Source: Candidatus Thiodiazotropha sp. (ex Epidulcina cf. delphinae) (GTDB lineage: Bacteria > Pseudomonadota > Gammaproteobacteria > Chromatiales > Chromatiaceae). Taken from it: a DNA stretch of 55,233 nt. The stretch spans positions 1 to 55,233 of the forward strand of contig JAHXHS010000035.1 in NCBI GenBank assembly GCA_025656455.1. Direction: 5' to 3'. The stretch's first letter is position 1; each line of letters starts with the position of its first letter. The notes beneath the pieces are model-generated. The model was given only the letters and a program-made list of their open reading frames with translations, was not told where the DNA came from and did not search any database. This document shows positions 16,208 to 28,395 of the stretch, piece by piece. The position numbers and the translations under genes are program-made.

Positions 16208-17488
16208 CTATCCGGTATCTTTTAAGGGGTTTTTGAGTGCTTCCCTATGGGCGATGCCGATGAGCACCAGACCCGGCCAGAACAGATAGGCGAGAATCTC
16301 CAGGTTTTCTCCAAAGGTATAGAGAAACAGCAGCATTACCACACCTAGCCCGGTCTTTGCCGTCTGGCTGGTCTGGGCCTTGAGCAGCAGTTCGACGAAA
16401 CTCCATAACAACGCAACGGCCAGGGCGGCGAAACCGACAGCCCCTTTGACAAACAGCAGACCGTACCAGGTGTGATGCGACCCGATCGGCATGTACTCGA
16501 CCAAATGCGGTCCCCTTTCAACAATCCCGTGTCCCCATATCGGGGCTTCTCCCTGCCAGCGGTCCAGGGCGATGCGTGCCAATGTTTCGCGCACCCGGCT
16601 TGAATCCACCCGGGCGGCGCGAAATCGGGCCGCGAAATCCTCAAACAACCGCAGCAGGAATGGCGCGGCCATGCCGGCGACTAAAGACCCGGCGCCTGCA
16701 ATCAGCAAGATGCGTGTCTGCGTCAACCGGCTCAGCGCCCAGCTTGCCAAGGGGATGAGCACCATTACCAACAGCGCCAGCCTTGATTTGCAAATCAGCA
16801 CCATCACGATGCATCCCAGGATGCCGATCCAAAACCATTTTTTTTCCCTCTCCTGTAGGGCGAACAGCAGGTAGACATTGGCGACAAAACCGAGGGCAGG
16901 CGCCCAGGGAGCGAACAGAAACCAGCGTGCAACGCCCTCGTAGTCCACATTGTAGAGCGATACCGTGAAGAACTCAGGTCCCGGTCCGCCTACCAGTTGG
17001 ATTGGGGAGATATAGAGGCTCTGCGGCAGGCCGAGCAGGTAGGCGGCATACAGAAAAGGCATCAGGATCAAGGTATGAAGGCAGACCCTGGCAGCCGCCC
17101 GATAGAGGATAGCGGGACGGATGTTCAGACATCCGATCAGTGGAAACACGGCCATCAGCGCCCAGCCTTTGGCCCAACCGATGGTGGACTTGAGGGTTTT
17201 TCCAAAGCCGAGCTCCCAGTCGATATGTCCTATGATTAAGGCAGCCAGCATTACCAGCATAGCGACGGTCCAGACCCAAACACCGGCCGGAATGCGAATC
17301 CTGAGTCGCGCCGGTGTGTTCTCATCCTGAGACCAGAGCCGCCAGCCTAGATAACCCAGCAGCACCCAACCCACCACGGGAGCCAGGACGTAAAGTCCGC
17401 CGATCAGGTAGAACCCGTAGGTATAGGTGATCGAATACCAGATTATGCGTTCTTCAAAATTCTGCGGAGAAACGGTTTGCGTATCCAC
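16208..17488 (-). CDS. O-antigen ligase / Wzy-type polymerase family membrane protein
   Basis: 426 aa with about 10-11 transmembrane segments and a large periplasmic loop (about 270-335) containing RVRETLARIALDRWQG and PIWGHGIVERGP, the pattern of the Wzy_C/O-antigen ligase family (GHG and the following HHTWYGLLFVKG). It would polymerise or ligate lipid-linked repeat units in the periplasm. The proposed start overlaps the end of the upstream copolymerase gene by 46 bp and lacks a clear ribosome binding site, so the first residues are uncertain. It is the last gene of an OPX, Wzz, ligase operon. Confidence 0.8.
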   Translation of the reverse strand: MDTQTVSPQNFEERIIWYSITYTYGFYLIGGLYVLAPVVGWVLLGYLGWRLWSQDENTPARLRIRIPAGVWVWTVAMLVMLAALIIGHIDWELGFGKTLKSTIGWAKGWALMAVFPLIGCLNIRPAILYRAAARVCLHTLILMPFLYAAYLLGLPQSLYISPIQLVGGPGPEFFTVSLYNVDYEGVARWFLFAPWAPALGFVANVYLLFALQEREKKWFWIGILGCIVMVLICKSRLALLVMVLIPLASWALSRLTQTRILLIAGAGSLVAGMAAPFLLRLFEDFAARFRAARVDSSRVRETLARIALDRWQGEAPIWGHGIVERGPHLVEYMPIGSHHTWYGLLFVKGAVGFAALAVALLWSFVELLLKAQTSQTAKTGLGVVMLLFLYTFGENLEILAYLFWPGLVLIGIAHREALKNPLKDTG

Positions 17489-18855
17489 ATCAATATCAAT
17501 CCGGTTAAAGTGAAAATCGAAGCCACGAAGGCGCCGGCAATGGTCAGCATGCTATTTGGCGATGAGGGCTCTGTTGGCAAAAGTGGCTCGTCAAGCAGTT
17601 GTACCAAGGGAAATGAGACATAGATGTCTGATTTTGCGATATCCGTGCTGGCCAGGGCCGAGATGAATACAGCTTCCGCAACCTGGTGGTTTCGCTTCAA
17701 ATCATCCAGCATCGCCGCCGGTCTGGTCAGGAGATTGAGTTCGTGCTCCATTTCGGTGATAAGAACGGATAGCTTATCCAATCGCTTCTGCAGACCGTTT
17801 CGTTCCGCATCGATGGCGATAAGTTCCTGTAGTAACGCATTCCTGGTCATATCACCGGCGAGGGTCAGCAAGTCGATCAACTTGTCGCCACGCGCCTTGA
17901 GCAAGGTGTTGATGCGCCTATTCATGGCCTCTTTTGCGGCCGATACACGCGCCTGTTCCTTACGAACCTCCGGGTGGTTCCTGTCCCACTTGGAGGCGTT
18001 TGTGTTCAGGCGCTGCCGGGCATCCGTATATTCCTTCAAAGCGGCGCTAAACAGCTTGTCATTCTGCAGGATCAGGGCGTCGCTTGCCTGTTGCGGATTG
18101 ACGCCGAGGTGTGAAACAAGCTGATTCGAGCGGCCTTGAACATCCTCCAGCTCGGCGCGGGTTTCTATCATCTCGCGGCGAAACTGCTCAAGCGTCAGCA
18201 CCAGTTGGTCGAATTGCTTCATGGATACGATATTCGAGTCTGACTGATACTTGAGAAGCTTAGTGCTCGCTTCCTGGAGTTTTCTCTGAAAAGTGATCAG
18301 TATGCCGTTGCCCCCCATCTCCTGCTGTTCGAGTTCATCACTGCGCAACCGGTCCAGCAGTTCCATGAATGCCTCATGCAGGGCAGTCGCCTTGGACCGG
18401 GCCCGTTCAGGGCTATTCCCCTTGATGCTGAGATATATCAATGAGGTCTGATCCACCAGCTTGACCCGCGGTGCACCGAACTGACTCGGCGCCATGCCGA
18501 GCCTTTTGGCCGCCATCCGAATGACCGTACTGCTGGTAATCAGCTCTTTATAGTTTGATCTTGGATTGGTCGCAGAGTTGGAATAAGGTGAGGGCGAACC
18601 TGTCGACGCCTGACCGATGTTGACCAGGTTGAGGTTGGAGCTGGCGCCCTTGCCTGGAAGAATCAGGGTCCACTTGCTGCTATAGCTTGGCGGGGTCAGC
18701 AATAGATAGGCTATAGCCAGGCCCCAGATCAGCCCCAATGCGATAACTATCGTGTAGACGTAACGTGGCCAGCGGCGTTCGTTTCCATGACTCCAGAGTA
18801 ACACGCTTCTCAGGCTGTGGGGGATCAGCGAATTCTTGCCGGATGATCGGCTCAT
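17443..18855 (-). CDS. Polysaccharide copolymerase (Wzz/GumC family)
   Basis: 470 aa: TM1 about 33-55 (YTIVIALGLIWGLAIAYLLL), a long periplasmic coiled-coil region (about 160-380), and TM2 about 437-459. The Wzz N-terminal domain and the C-terminal tyrosine-rich/GNVR-like region are recognisable. No cytoplasmic Wzc kinase domain is present, so it is a PCP that must rely on a separate kinase or none. It controls chain length and links the inner-membrane polymerase to the OPX exporter, whose gene it overlaps by ATGA. Confidence 0.85.
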   Translation of the reverse strand: MSRSSGKNSLIPHSLRSVLLWSHGNERRWPRYVYTIVIALGLIWGLAIAYLLLTPPSYSSKWTLILPGKGASSNLNLVNIGQASTGSPSPYSNSATNPRSNYKELITSSTVIRMAAKRLGMAPSQFGAPRVKLVDQTSLIYLSIKGNSPERARSKATALHEAFMELLDRLRSDELEQQEMGGNGILITFQRKLQEASTKLLKYQSDSNIVSMKQFDQLVLTLEQFRREMIETRAELEDVQGRSNQLVSHLGVNPQQASDALILQNDKLFSAALKEYTDARQRLNTNASKWDRNHPEVRKEQARVSAAKEAMNRRINTLLKARGDKLIDLLTLAGDMTRNALLQELIAIDAERNGLQKRLDKLSVLITEMEHELNLLTRPAAMLDDLKRNHQVAEAVFISALASTDIAKSDIYVSFPLVQLLDEPLLPTEPSSPNSMLTIAGAFVASIFTLTGLILMWIRKPFLRRILKNA

Positions 18856-20057
18856 ACTCCCAACCCCATCAAGATGCGCAACATCATCAGCGGGTTGAGG
18901 ATATCGCTGAAGGTCTTTGCCAGATCGCGGGTATTGGTTACGCCTGAGTCGTAACAGGCGATGCCGTCATTGGGCATCAGATAGGGATTCAGGTCGTCAG
19001 CGTTGTGCTCGCGTACCAGTTGCTCGACGGAACGGTGCACGACCTGGGTTTTGCCTGTGACAGGGTCAGTCGTGACAAGAACGGCCATGCGCGAGGCATT
19101 CGTCGCCTGTGTGCCGCCAATGCAATTCGCCGAAATCAGGCCTCTTAGAAAACGGGTGCCGTAGGGAATGCTGCGGGATTCCTTACCGATGGCGGCATCG
19201 GCATTACTGTCCGCGGGGCTGGCGAGATTGGAGATGAATATCTCGAAACCGGGGGGGGTAATCGGGGACGGTCGCATCAGGGCGTCCTGACGAAAGCCGA
19301 TCGAGGGCACCAGAATACGATCCTCAGCGACCAGCGGCACATCCTGCACCGGCGTTCCGGTGAGAATGCCGGATATATCGTGGCTGCTCGTCACGCCGTT
19401 TCTGATCAGGCGAATATTTTTCAAGTCGGCATCCGGGCGCACTCCCCCGGCGTTACGGATGGCAGTGGTTAGAAAGCGTTCCAGGGGGTAGTCGCCCGCG
19501 GCCTGGGTCAGTTGATGTGTTTTCACCTCGACCCGGCGGTCATTGATCAACACCCGGCCCGGCGAAAAGACCGCTCCGCCCACCGATACACGCACCCCCG
19601 ACCATTGTTGGATTCGCACACTGACCTGAACAAAGTCAGCCCTGAACATACGCTCCTTCACCAATGCCTGCTCCAGACGGCGCTGCACCTCGGATGGTGT
19701 TACGCCTACGGCAGGGACTGGTTTGATATACGGGATATGCAGACAGCCGTCCATATCGACTTCAAAGATGCCGCTGAATTGTTCTCCCTCGAATACAAGC
19801 ACCCGCAACCGGTCGCCCCGGGAGAGGGGGAGTTGCTGGCCGTTCGCTCGTGTTATCAATCCGGGGGCGTTTGCAAGCCTGTTGTCCTGCAATGCCTGCA
19901 TCTGGCTGAGCAGGGCGGCCAGTTCAGGATCCGAAGCCTGGCCTCGACCACTGTCATCGGATAGATCGATCGCCTTGCCCGGGATGCTGTTGCAGCCGCT
20001 CAAAGCGAGCGCTGAGACAATCAACCAAACATTCACGGCATAACTATATTTAGACAC
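18852..20057 (-). CDS. Outer-membrane polysaccharide export lipoprotein (Wza/OPX family)
   Basis: 401 aa with a lipoprotein signal ending in LSGC (Cys 22). The Poly_export domain (about 75-170) shows LSRGDRLRVLVFEGEQFSG and a SLBB-like repeat region (VSVGGAVFSPGRVLIN, then a second near FEIFISNLA). The C-terminus (about 300-401) is an extra region ending in hydrophobic ILNPLMMLRILMGLGV. This is unlike the single amphipathic helix of E. coli Wza and may dock with other outer-membrane parts. It is the first gene of the export operon. Confidence 0.85.
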   Translation of the reverse strand: MSKYSYAVNVWLIVSALALSGCNSIPGKAIDLSDDSGRGQASDPELAALLSQMQALQDNRLANAPGLITRANGQQLPLSRGDRLRVLVFEGEQFSGIFEVDMDGCLHIPYIKPVPAVGVTPSEVQRRLEQALVKERMFRADFVQVSVRIQQWSGVRVSVGGAVFSPGRVLINDRRVEVKTHQLTQAAGDYPLERFLTTAIRNAGGVRPDADLKNIRLIRNGVTSSHDISGILTGTPVQDVPLVAEDRILVPSIGFRQDALMRPSPITPPGFEIFISNLASPADSNADAAIGKESRSIPYGTRFLRGLISANCIGGTQATNASRMAVLVTTDPVTGKTQVVHRSVEQLVREHNADDLNPYLMPNDGIACYDSGVTNTRDLAKTFSDILNPLMMLRILMGLGV

Positions 20058-20388
20058 CTGTCTGTTCTCCGCAATACGTGCTTTTCATCAGCGCAGCCCT
20101 TTGAGTCTCCGGCTGATTCGCAATGATGGGATGAACACTGAACGTGTCATGCCGGTTTGTGAATTGCTCCGGTCTCAGCGTGGCATTTGCTGCGCATGCT
20201 CCTTTGTTGCAGATCTTCGCAATATCCTTGCCAGCGGGTTAATTATTATTGATAACAATGAGTTAGATTTTGGCGACTGGGTTGGAGGCAGTTTGCCTCC
20301 CAGCCAGTTCCAGGGTGCGATGCAATTTGCGGATTCGTGAGCGAATGGTTGCCGGGTTAATATTTGCACTGCAGGGTGATAAATGGGG
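20058..20388. other. Gene-free region upstream of the OPX operon
   Basis: 331 bp. It must contain the OPX operon promoter (leftward). I see no convincing sigma-54 or sigma-70 box. It holds GCGGGTTAATTATTATT near 20236 and an R3 half copy at 20348-20362 close to the 3' end of the GGDEF gene. Short open frames here look like chance. Confidence 0.5.
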
Positions 20389-21345
20389 TCAGCCCGGTAT
20401 GACCACAACCCGGTTACGTCCCGCTTGTTTTGCCTGGTAGAGGGCCTTGTCTGCCCGCGCCAGTAGGCTGGCGCGGTGGTCCGAAATGGGGTTGAAGCCG
20501 GTCAGGCCAAAGCTGGCCGTTACCTTAAGTCCCTGTGCCGATGCGTTATCGATGACCAGGTTCTCGATCAGTGATCGATAGCGCTCGCAAGGCTCTACAC
20601 TCTGCTCGGCATTACTTCCAGGCAGACAGATGCAGAACTCCTCGCCGCCGAGGCGTCCGATGCTGTCTTCGCTGCGTACGCTGTCGGCGAGCGCCGCGGA
20701 TACCTGGCGCAATACGGCATCACCGGTATCGTGGCCACGGGTGTCGTTGATCCGTTTGAAATGGTCCAGGTCCAGATACGCCAGCGAGAGCGGTGTCCCA
20801 TGACGCCGGGCGCGGGCAATCTCCGAGTCGAGTATCGCAAGAAAATGCCACCGATTGGGCAGCCGGGTCAATTCGTCCGTATGCGCCTGTAACTCGAGTT
20901 GCTGCTTTATATCGAGCAGCCGTTGCCGCATCTCGGCGATGCGCTGCATGGCGGAGATCTTCGCTTTCAGGACGGTAGTATCAACCGGTTTTGTCAAGTA
21001 GTCGTCACCGCCTGCCATAATGCCTCTTGCAATGTCGCGCGGGTCGGTTTTGCCACTGAGAAAGATGATCGGGAGCCACTCGTCAGTCTGCTCCCTCTCT
21101 CGCGCCCGGATGCGATTTGCGGTCTCAAAGCCGTCTAGGCCAGGCATCTTGACATCAAGGAGGATCAGATCGTTCTGGCCTTGGCATGCTGCGAGGAAAC
21201 TAAGCGCCTGGACGCCGTCGGGCGCTTCGGTCACTTTATGACCCATGCGTTTGAGCCTGGCTCCCAGCAGGGTGCGTTCGTTTGCGCAATCGTCGATGAG
21301 CAGAATCGACAGGGGGCGTGAGCGTGGTGCTGATATCTCTTGCAT
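20389..21345 (-). CDS. Response regulator diguanylate cyclase (REC-GGDEF)
   Basis: 318 aa. REC domain (about 14-130): LLIDDCANERTLLGARL, the phospho-acceptor in DLILLDVKMPGLDG, and DDYLTKPVD. GGDEF domain (about 165-316): YLDLDHFKRINDT, the active site LGGEEF and, five residues before it, RSED, a complete RxxD product-inhibition site. It makes c-di-GMP from two GTP when phosphorylated. It lies between the polysaccharide export operon and a two-component operon, so control of exopolysaccharide is the natural hypothesis. Confidence 0.95.
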   Translation of the reverse strand: MQEISAPRSRPLSILLIDDCANERTLLGARLKRMGHKVTEAPDGVQALSFLAACQGQNDLILLDVKMPGLDGFETANRIRAREREQTDEWLPIIFLSGKTDPRDIARGIMAGGDDYLTKPVDTTVLKAKISAMQRIAEMRQRLLDIKQQLELQAHTDELTRLPNRWHFLAILDSEIARARRHGTPLSLAYLDLDHFKRINDTRGHDTGDAVLRQVSAALADSVRSEDSIGRLGGEEFCICLPGSNAEQSVEPCERYRSLIENLVIDNASAQGLKVTASFGLTGFNPISDHRASLLARADKALYQAKQAGRNRVVVIPG

Positions 21346-21660
21346 TATTCAACTCCATTGAGGCGGTTTCAGACTCGATCCTGCAATAATGATGCCGCCC
21401 ATGCGCTTCCGGGTCTGCGACGCATCGTCTATCTTGCTAGCCCGGATGTTTCACCCGGGAACGGGATGATCGTGCCGAGCTCGTAGCGAGGCGGTTCAAG
21501 GGTGCGTCATGGCTGGCGTTGTGTCGGGCGTCCTGCCCTCCACCCTTCGGGCCAGCAAAGCTGTCCAAATCCGCTCCCGGCGGATTTATCACGACCGATG
21601 GCCGTTTTCCGACGCTTCAATGTCTGCGCCGACGCAGGCTTCGCTCGATCATCCGGGTTA
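21346..21660. other. Gene-free region with degenerate fold-back sequence
   Basis: About 315 bp between the GGDEF gene and the 162-bp fold-back element. It begins and ends with partly matching inverted ends (TAGCCCGGATG near 21438 and CATCCGGGTTA near 21650) and contains GC-rich hairpins. It may be an older relative of the fold-back elements. No gene is supported. Confidence 0.4.
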
Positions 21661-21822
21661 AGGGCTGCGGCAAAAATAAATGATCCCAAACTGCTTGTCT
21701 TATTCCCTGCCTTCGTTGTTGTAGCTTCGGTTGCATAGTCCCGGCTATGCGCCCTACGCTACGCCTAGAAGGCAAGCAATAATCCGGCGCATTTTGGGAT
21801 AATTTATTTTTGCCGCAGCCCT
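21661..21822. mobile_element. 162-bp fold-back (MITE-like) element
   Basis: Terminal inverted repeats of 30 bp (21661-21690 and 21793-21822) differ at one position. Each begins AGGGCTGCGGCAAAAATAAA. The flanks on both sides contain GTTA/TAAC, as if at a TA-rich target. The inner part carries a GCATAGTCCCGGCTATGC hairpin. The right end supplies the first two bases (complement) of the stop codon of the NtrC-type regulator. Confidence 0.75.
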
Positions 21823-23214
21823 AACCCGATTCCCAGGACTGCTTTTTCCGGTAAATCGTGGATGGGCTCACTTCGAGCAGGGCGGCGGCCTTGGGGATGT
21901 TGCCGTTACAGGATTCGATGGCCGATTCAATCGTCTCGCGTTCGACGAGCGCCAACGGCTTAATTGACGAGTCTGAGGGGGGGGTAGTGTCCACCGGCTG
22001 CGGGTGATGGCGAACCGGTCGGGTTATCTCTTTCTCTTTCAGTGCGTTATCCAAAGGGGGGGGAAGATGGTGCGCCTTGACACGTTCGTCATCGTGAAGC
22101 ACAACGATATTGCGAATGACATTCTGAAGCTGTCTCACATTACCCGGCCAGTCGTAGTGACGCAGGGCGGCTTCTGCTTCAGGGGTAAAACCGGTGAACT
22201 TTCTGCCCTCTTCCCTTGCATAGGTGACCAGGAAGTAGGAGGCGATGGCGATGATATCTTCGCCGCGATCGCGTAACGGCGGCAGATGTAGCGGTATGAC
22301 GTGCAACCGGTAGTAGAGATCCTCCCGGAGGCGTTTTTCAGCCACGGCCTCGAGCGGATCGCGGTTGGTCGCGCAGATGAAGCGTACATCGACCTGCTCG
22401 ACCTTGCCGCTGCCGACTTTTTGAAAGGCGCCGGTCTGGATGAAGCGCAGCAGCTTGGTCTGGAGCTCCATGTCCATTTCACCAATCTCATCCAGAAACA
22501 GCGTGCCGCCGTCGGCGAGCGAAGCGGCGCCCTTGCGTTCTGCTAAGGCGCCGGTAAAGGCCCCCTTGATGTGGCCGAAGATCTCGCTCTCCATCAGATC
22601 GCGCGGAATGGCGCCGCAGTTCAGCGCAATGAACGGCTGCTTGGCGCGGGGTCCCTGTTTGTGGATGGCTTCAGCGCAGATCTCCTTGCCGGTGCCGCTC
22701 TCGCCGGTGATAAAGACGCTGGCCTTGCTGGGGGCGGCGGCGTCTATGATTCGGTAGACCGCTTGCATCGGCAGACTGGAGCCGATGAAGCCATGGTACC
22801 GCTTCCGCTCGAAGGTGCTCTGAATATCATCCACCAACTGCTGCAAGCGAGTCTTTTCCAACATATTTCTGATCGTGGTCTTCAGTCGGCTGGCGGTGAC
22901 CGGTTTTTCCAGAAAATCCTCGGCGCCGATACGCATCACCTCTACGGCGATATCCACAGAGCTGTGGGCGGTGATGACGATCACCGATAGGGGGATGCCT
23001 TGTTGGCGGATCCACTGGAGTATTTCCTGGCCTGATATGTCGGGCAGTTTAAGATCGAGCAACAGCAGGTCCGGCGGGGTTTGGCTGATGAATGTCTTTG
23101 CCGCTTCCCCACTATCCACATGGGAGAGTTCGATCGGCTCGTCTTTCAGGTATTGTTGGAACAACGCCGCCATCGGCGCCGCGTCCTCCACGAGCAACAC
23201 ACTGGGTTTATCCC

Positions 23215-23218
<4 letters not shown>
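21821..23218 (-). CDS. Sigma-54-dependent response regulator (NtrC family)
   Basis: 465 aa. REC domain with phospho-acceptor Asp55 (LLLLDLKLPD). AAA+ domain (about 140-380) with Walker A GESGTGKE, the sigma-54-contacting GAFTGA and GTLFLDEIGEMD (Walker B). C-terminal Fis-type HTH (about 420-460): NIPKAAALLEVSPSTIYRK. It activates sigma-54 promoters by ATP-driven open-complex formation. It overlaps the hybrid kinase gene by ATGA. Two good -24/-12 promoters lie in the adjacent polysaccharide locus. Its stop codon lies in the end of a fold-back element, but the HTH is intact. Confidence 0.95.
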
Positions 23219-25553
<2,335 letters not shown>

Positions 25554-25557
<4 letters not shown>

Positions 25558-26396
25558 TGGAAAAAAGTGTCGTTTTTTTGCATCGATTCCCGGATGATGG
25601 CGTAATCGCTCTCTTCAGCGGGAAGGAATCCGTCCTTCTTTATCGATTTCAATGCCGCAGGGTCTTTGAGGCCGAGTAGCGACTCCCTGAGCACGGCGAC
25701 CATCTCCGTGCCCATCTTCCCGCTGGCGATCCAGGGTTTGGTGACATTGGGAAAGCGGGCCAGTTCACGAATCTTCATCCCTTTCGCCTTCAGTTTCTTG
25801 AATGTGCTCTCCTTCAGCGCACCGGCTTCAAAGCGTCTGGTCGCCACCGCTGCCCCGACCTTGTCGTGTCGGTCAAGATACTGGTACCCGGACAGATCAC
25901 CGGCATGCAGCCCCTGTTTCACCAACAGGTGTTGGGAAAGGTAGCGGCCTATGGTCGAATGTTCGTTGCCAAATGCAAATGTCCGTCCTTTGAGTTGACT
26001 GAGGTCCTCTATCGGGCTTTGTTCGTGCACGCAGATGATGCCGTAAAAGATCTTGCTGCCCCGATTGCTCTCCATGGCGAGGAGTTGGAGATCAGGATTG
26101 CGCTCCTTAGCGAGGATGTAGGAAGCCGGCCCCATCCGTGCAAAATCGACCTGTCCGCTAACGAGATCATCGATGCCACGCTCATAGGTGTTGGCTACCT
26201 GCAGCGTGATGCGGACGGGTTCGCCCAGTTTCTTCGCCAGCCTGGTCTCTAGGGCGTTGAGTATCGGCCGGAACATCTTGACCATGGCGGTGGGTTTGTC
26301 AGATGTATAGACACCGAAAGTGAGTGCTACATCAGCAAAAAGCGGGTTGCTGGCGAGGATGAGCGGTATCGTAACTGCGGCAAGGATGTTTTTCAT
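25554..26396 (-). CDS. PhnD-like phosphate/phosphonate periplasmic binding protein
   Basis: 280 aa with signal peptide (MKNILAAVTIPLILASNPLF, cleavage near ADVA). The PhnD-like fold is recognised from LTFGVYTSDKPTAMVKMFRP, GQVDFARMGPASYILAKE and the TFAFGNEHSTIGRY phosphonate-type loop. No ABC permease or ATPase gene is adjacent. Instead the gene overlaps the hybrid kinase, so it probably presents a ligand to the sensor rather than to a transporter. The ligand is unknown; a phosphonate, phosphite or another oxyanion are options. Confidence 0.85.
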
Positions 26397-26428
26397 GATG
26401 CTGTCTCGCGCCTCAGATTTTGATCTGC

Positions 26429-26770
26429 TTATAGTAGCCGATAACCTGGCCTTCGTAATTCCGCACTGATCGGGATGACACTGTCGATGCGCAGTAACGC
26501 CATCATCTCCATCGGCTGGCTCTGTACGTTTATGATCGCCAACGCCTGTCCTTTGGCCTTAAGCCGTTTATAAAGGGAGACAATGAGGCCGATGCCGGCG
26601 GAATCGATCATGCCGACTTGGCTGAAGTCGAATAACAGATGGCTGTGGTGCGCCTTGTCGATGGTCTGTTCCAGTGACGCGTGTATCCGTTCACAGCCAT
26701 GAGCATCCATTTCACCCTTGATTTGAATAATCAGCTTGCCCTTTGGGGTCTCAATACATGTCAGGTCCAT
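26429..26770 (-). CDS. STAS domain protein (anti-sigma factor antagonist-like)
   Basis: 113 aa from ATG 26770 (GGAG, 6-nt spacer). STAS fold: LIIQIKGEMDAHGCERI, then HLLFDFSQVGMIDSAGIGL, with Ser in DSAG as the usual phosphorylation site. It is the first gene of the operon STAS, binding protein, hybrid kinase, NtrC-type regulator, with a 32-bp gap. No partner Rsb/SpoIIAB kinase is seen in the window. It probably acts in a partner-switching step upstream of, or parallel to, the phosphorelay. Confidence 0.85.
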   Translation of the reverse strand: MDLTCIETPKGKLIIQIKGEMDAHGCERIHASLEQTIDKAHHSHLLFDFSQVGMIDSAGIGLIVSLYKRLKAKGQALAIINVQSQPMEMMALLRIDSVIPISAELRRPGYRLL

Positions 26771-27035
26771 CGCCATCTCCAGTTTGTTGCTAAGTTGATG
26801 GGGATATTGCAGGGCCTGTGCCAATTGAGAGTGATTGGATTGATATTTTTATAAATCAATGGGTTATGGTTTTGTTTGGCGGGCTCAGGATGAATCGCGG
26901 CCGCAAGCGTCGCAGATTGCGAATTGATTTGCAAAAGGGTCACGGCATATCAACCAAGCGAAATCAGATAGCTCAGTGTGCAGCGCTGTATACCCGCAGA
27001 TCTCCCTGCGCAGGCAAAAGGTGAACGATCGGAAC

Positions 27036-27072
27036 AGCCCCCATCTGATCCTATTTGATCAGAAAAGGGGCT
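27036..27072 (-). terminator. Stem-loop 3' of the AraC/GyrI-like gene
   Basis: AGCCCC/GGGGCT outer and TCTGATC/GATCAGA inner arms, with loop CTATTT, lie just after the leftward AraC gene. A U-tract is weak. Confidence 0.4.
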
Positions 27073-27091
27073 CATCCTTAATCGTTCATCT

Positions 27092-27973
27092 TTACGCCAG
27101 CAGGCAATGAATCCGCGTGAGCAGTTCGCTGGGAGGCGTCTCCTTGGGATCGTTTAAATACTCCTCAAATACCGGAAAATCCGCAGCCTCATGACCGCTC
27201 TGGGGCAGCCAGTGTCCGAACAGCCAGTCATAAGGTTTTTCCAGTTCAGCGTATGAGCCTTTGAATAACAGTGTTGCGCACTTTCCTGCCGGGATCTGCA
27301 TCCGTTCCAGCGTATTATCACCCGACATTTGTGTATCCTCAGCGGTAGTTATACAAGCCATCGAGCGCAGTTCCTCTTTCACTACTGTCTTGGGGTCGTC
27401 GTAATACAAACCAATGGAGCGGGTATGCTCATTCAACAAATTATTGCTTGCGCCATAGATAAACAGCTTTTCAAAGGTCGCGCCAATTCCCATATAATCC
27501 CCTTGATGCCTGTAGCCAGACAAGGGGATGGGTTCTAAATCGATAATGTCTACTTGATACATTTCTTCATACACCTTTGTTTCAGTGGGCAGCATTGCAA
27601 TAAAAGGCTCCATGTCGATCTGATCCTGCGTCTTCCTGGCTTGCCGGTACTCGCCCGGCGTTTCACCGAACTGTTGGGTGAATGCCCGGCTGAAGGCCTC
27701 CTGACTGCCATAGGAGACCCTTTTTGCAATGCGGGAGATCGGCTGTGTCGAGCGAATTAACTCAACCGCCGCGCGTTGGAGGCGCAGGCGTCTTATCGTG
27801 GCATTTACTGTCTCCTGGGCAAGCTCACGATAGATGCGGTGAAAATGATATGGGGACATGATCGCGATGTCGGCCAGGACATTGACACTCAAATCACCAC
27901 CGAGATTATTGTGAATATAATCAATAACTCTAGTTATTCTGTGCCGGTAATTTTGCCTTGTCGTCTGTTTCAT
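27092..27973 (-). CDS. AraC family regulator with GyrI-like effector-binding domain
   Basis: 293 aa. N-terminal AraC HTH pair (about 8-110): VLADIAIMSPYHFHRIYREL and RVSYGSQEAFSRAFTQQFGETP. The C-terminal domain (about 130-293) matches the GyrI-like/Rob small-molecule binding fold (PIPLSGYRHQGDY, CATLLFKGSYAEL, DWLFGHWLP). Proteins of this layout respond to cationic or amphipathic compounds. Target genes are not evident; the neighbours are repeats on one side. Confidence 0.9.
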   Translation of the reverse strand: MKQTTRQNYRHRITRVIDYIHNNLGGDLSVNVLADIAIMSPYHFHRIYRELAQETVNATIRRLRLQRAAVELIRSTQPISRIAKRVSYGSQEAFSRAFTQQFGETPGEYRQARKTQDQIDMEPFIAMLPTETKVYEEMYQVDIIDLEPIPLSGYRHQGDYMGIGATFEKLFIYGASNNLLNEHTRSIGLYYDDPKTVVKEELRSMACITTAEDTQMSGDNTLERMQIPAGKCATLLFKGSYAELEKPYDWLFGHWLPQSGHEAADFPVFEEYLNDPKETPPSELLTRIHCLLA

Positions 27974-28147
27974 ATCATTGCCTCCTGAACCGATGATAAC
28001 GAAGGTGTTTTGATAATGTTTGCTGTTTTTGTATGAAAAGCCGTAGATAATTCACGCCGCATGCGTGTTTCCTGTCTGGAAAAGTCGCATGGGGAAACGG
28101 TTAACTCTTCTCCTGTTCGAATGGGTAGAACAAGTAAAGCGCGTCAC

Positions 28148-28190
28148 GCAATATCAGCCGCAATGAGTCCGCAAATGAACGCAAATGAGT
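28148..28190 (-). repeat. Dispersed repeat R1
   Basis: AGTCCGCAAATGAACGCAAATGAG, an R1 core in reverse orientation, within the 420-bp gene-free stretch 27974-28395. That stretch also holds the AraC promoter, the second full R3 copy and another R1. Confidence 0.65.
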
Positions 28191-28202
28191 TTATCCCGAT
28201 TT

Positions 28203-28256
28203 TATTAACCCGTCACAGGATGGTTGAACATGACCTATTAGGGTGCCGGATCAATA
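28203..28256. repeat. R3 palindromic repeat, second full copy
   Basis: TATTAACCCGTCACAGGATG... through ...GTGCCGGATCAATA matches the copy at 4788-4841 at about 47 of 54 positions. The loop GAACATGACCTATTA is best conserved, while the arms have drifted and pair less well. Confidence 0.7.
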
Positions 28257-28302
28257 TTACCAGTGATGAGCGCCAATCATCATAAAACCACTTGTGTTGG
28301 GT

Positions 28303-28342
28303 TTGTGGTGATTGACATTCGTTTGCGGCTAATTAGCAGTTC
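28303..28342 (+). repeat. Dispersed repeat R1 (diverged)
   Basis: GGTTTGTGGTGATTGACATTCGTTTGCGGC follows the R1 layout with several changes. Confidence 0.5.
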
Positions 28343-28395
28343 TCAAAGATGACTGAAATAGTAGTATTTTGTTTTTTACATCCACTCGATCAGGG

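Noticed and set aside
28061..28285. Rightward frame spanning R1 and R3 repeats
   Set aside because: The translation is largely produced by the repeat sequences (for example PQMNANEF).
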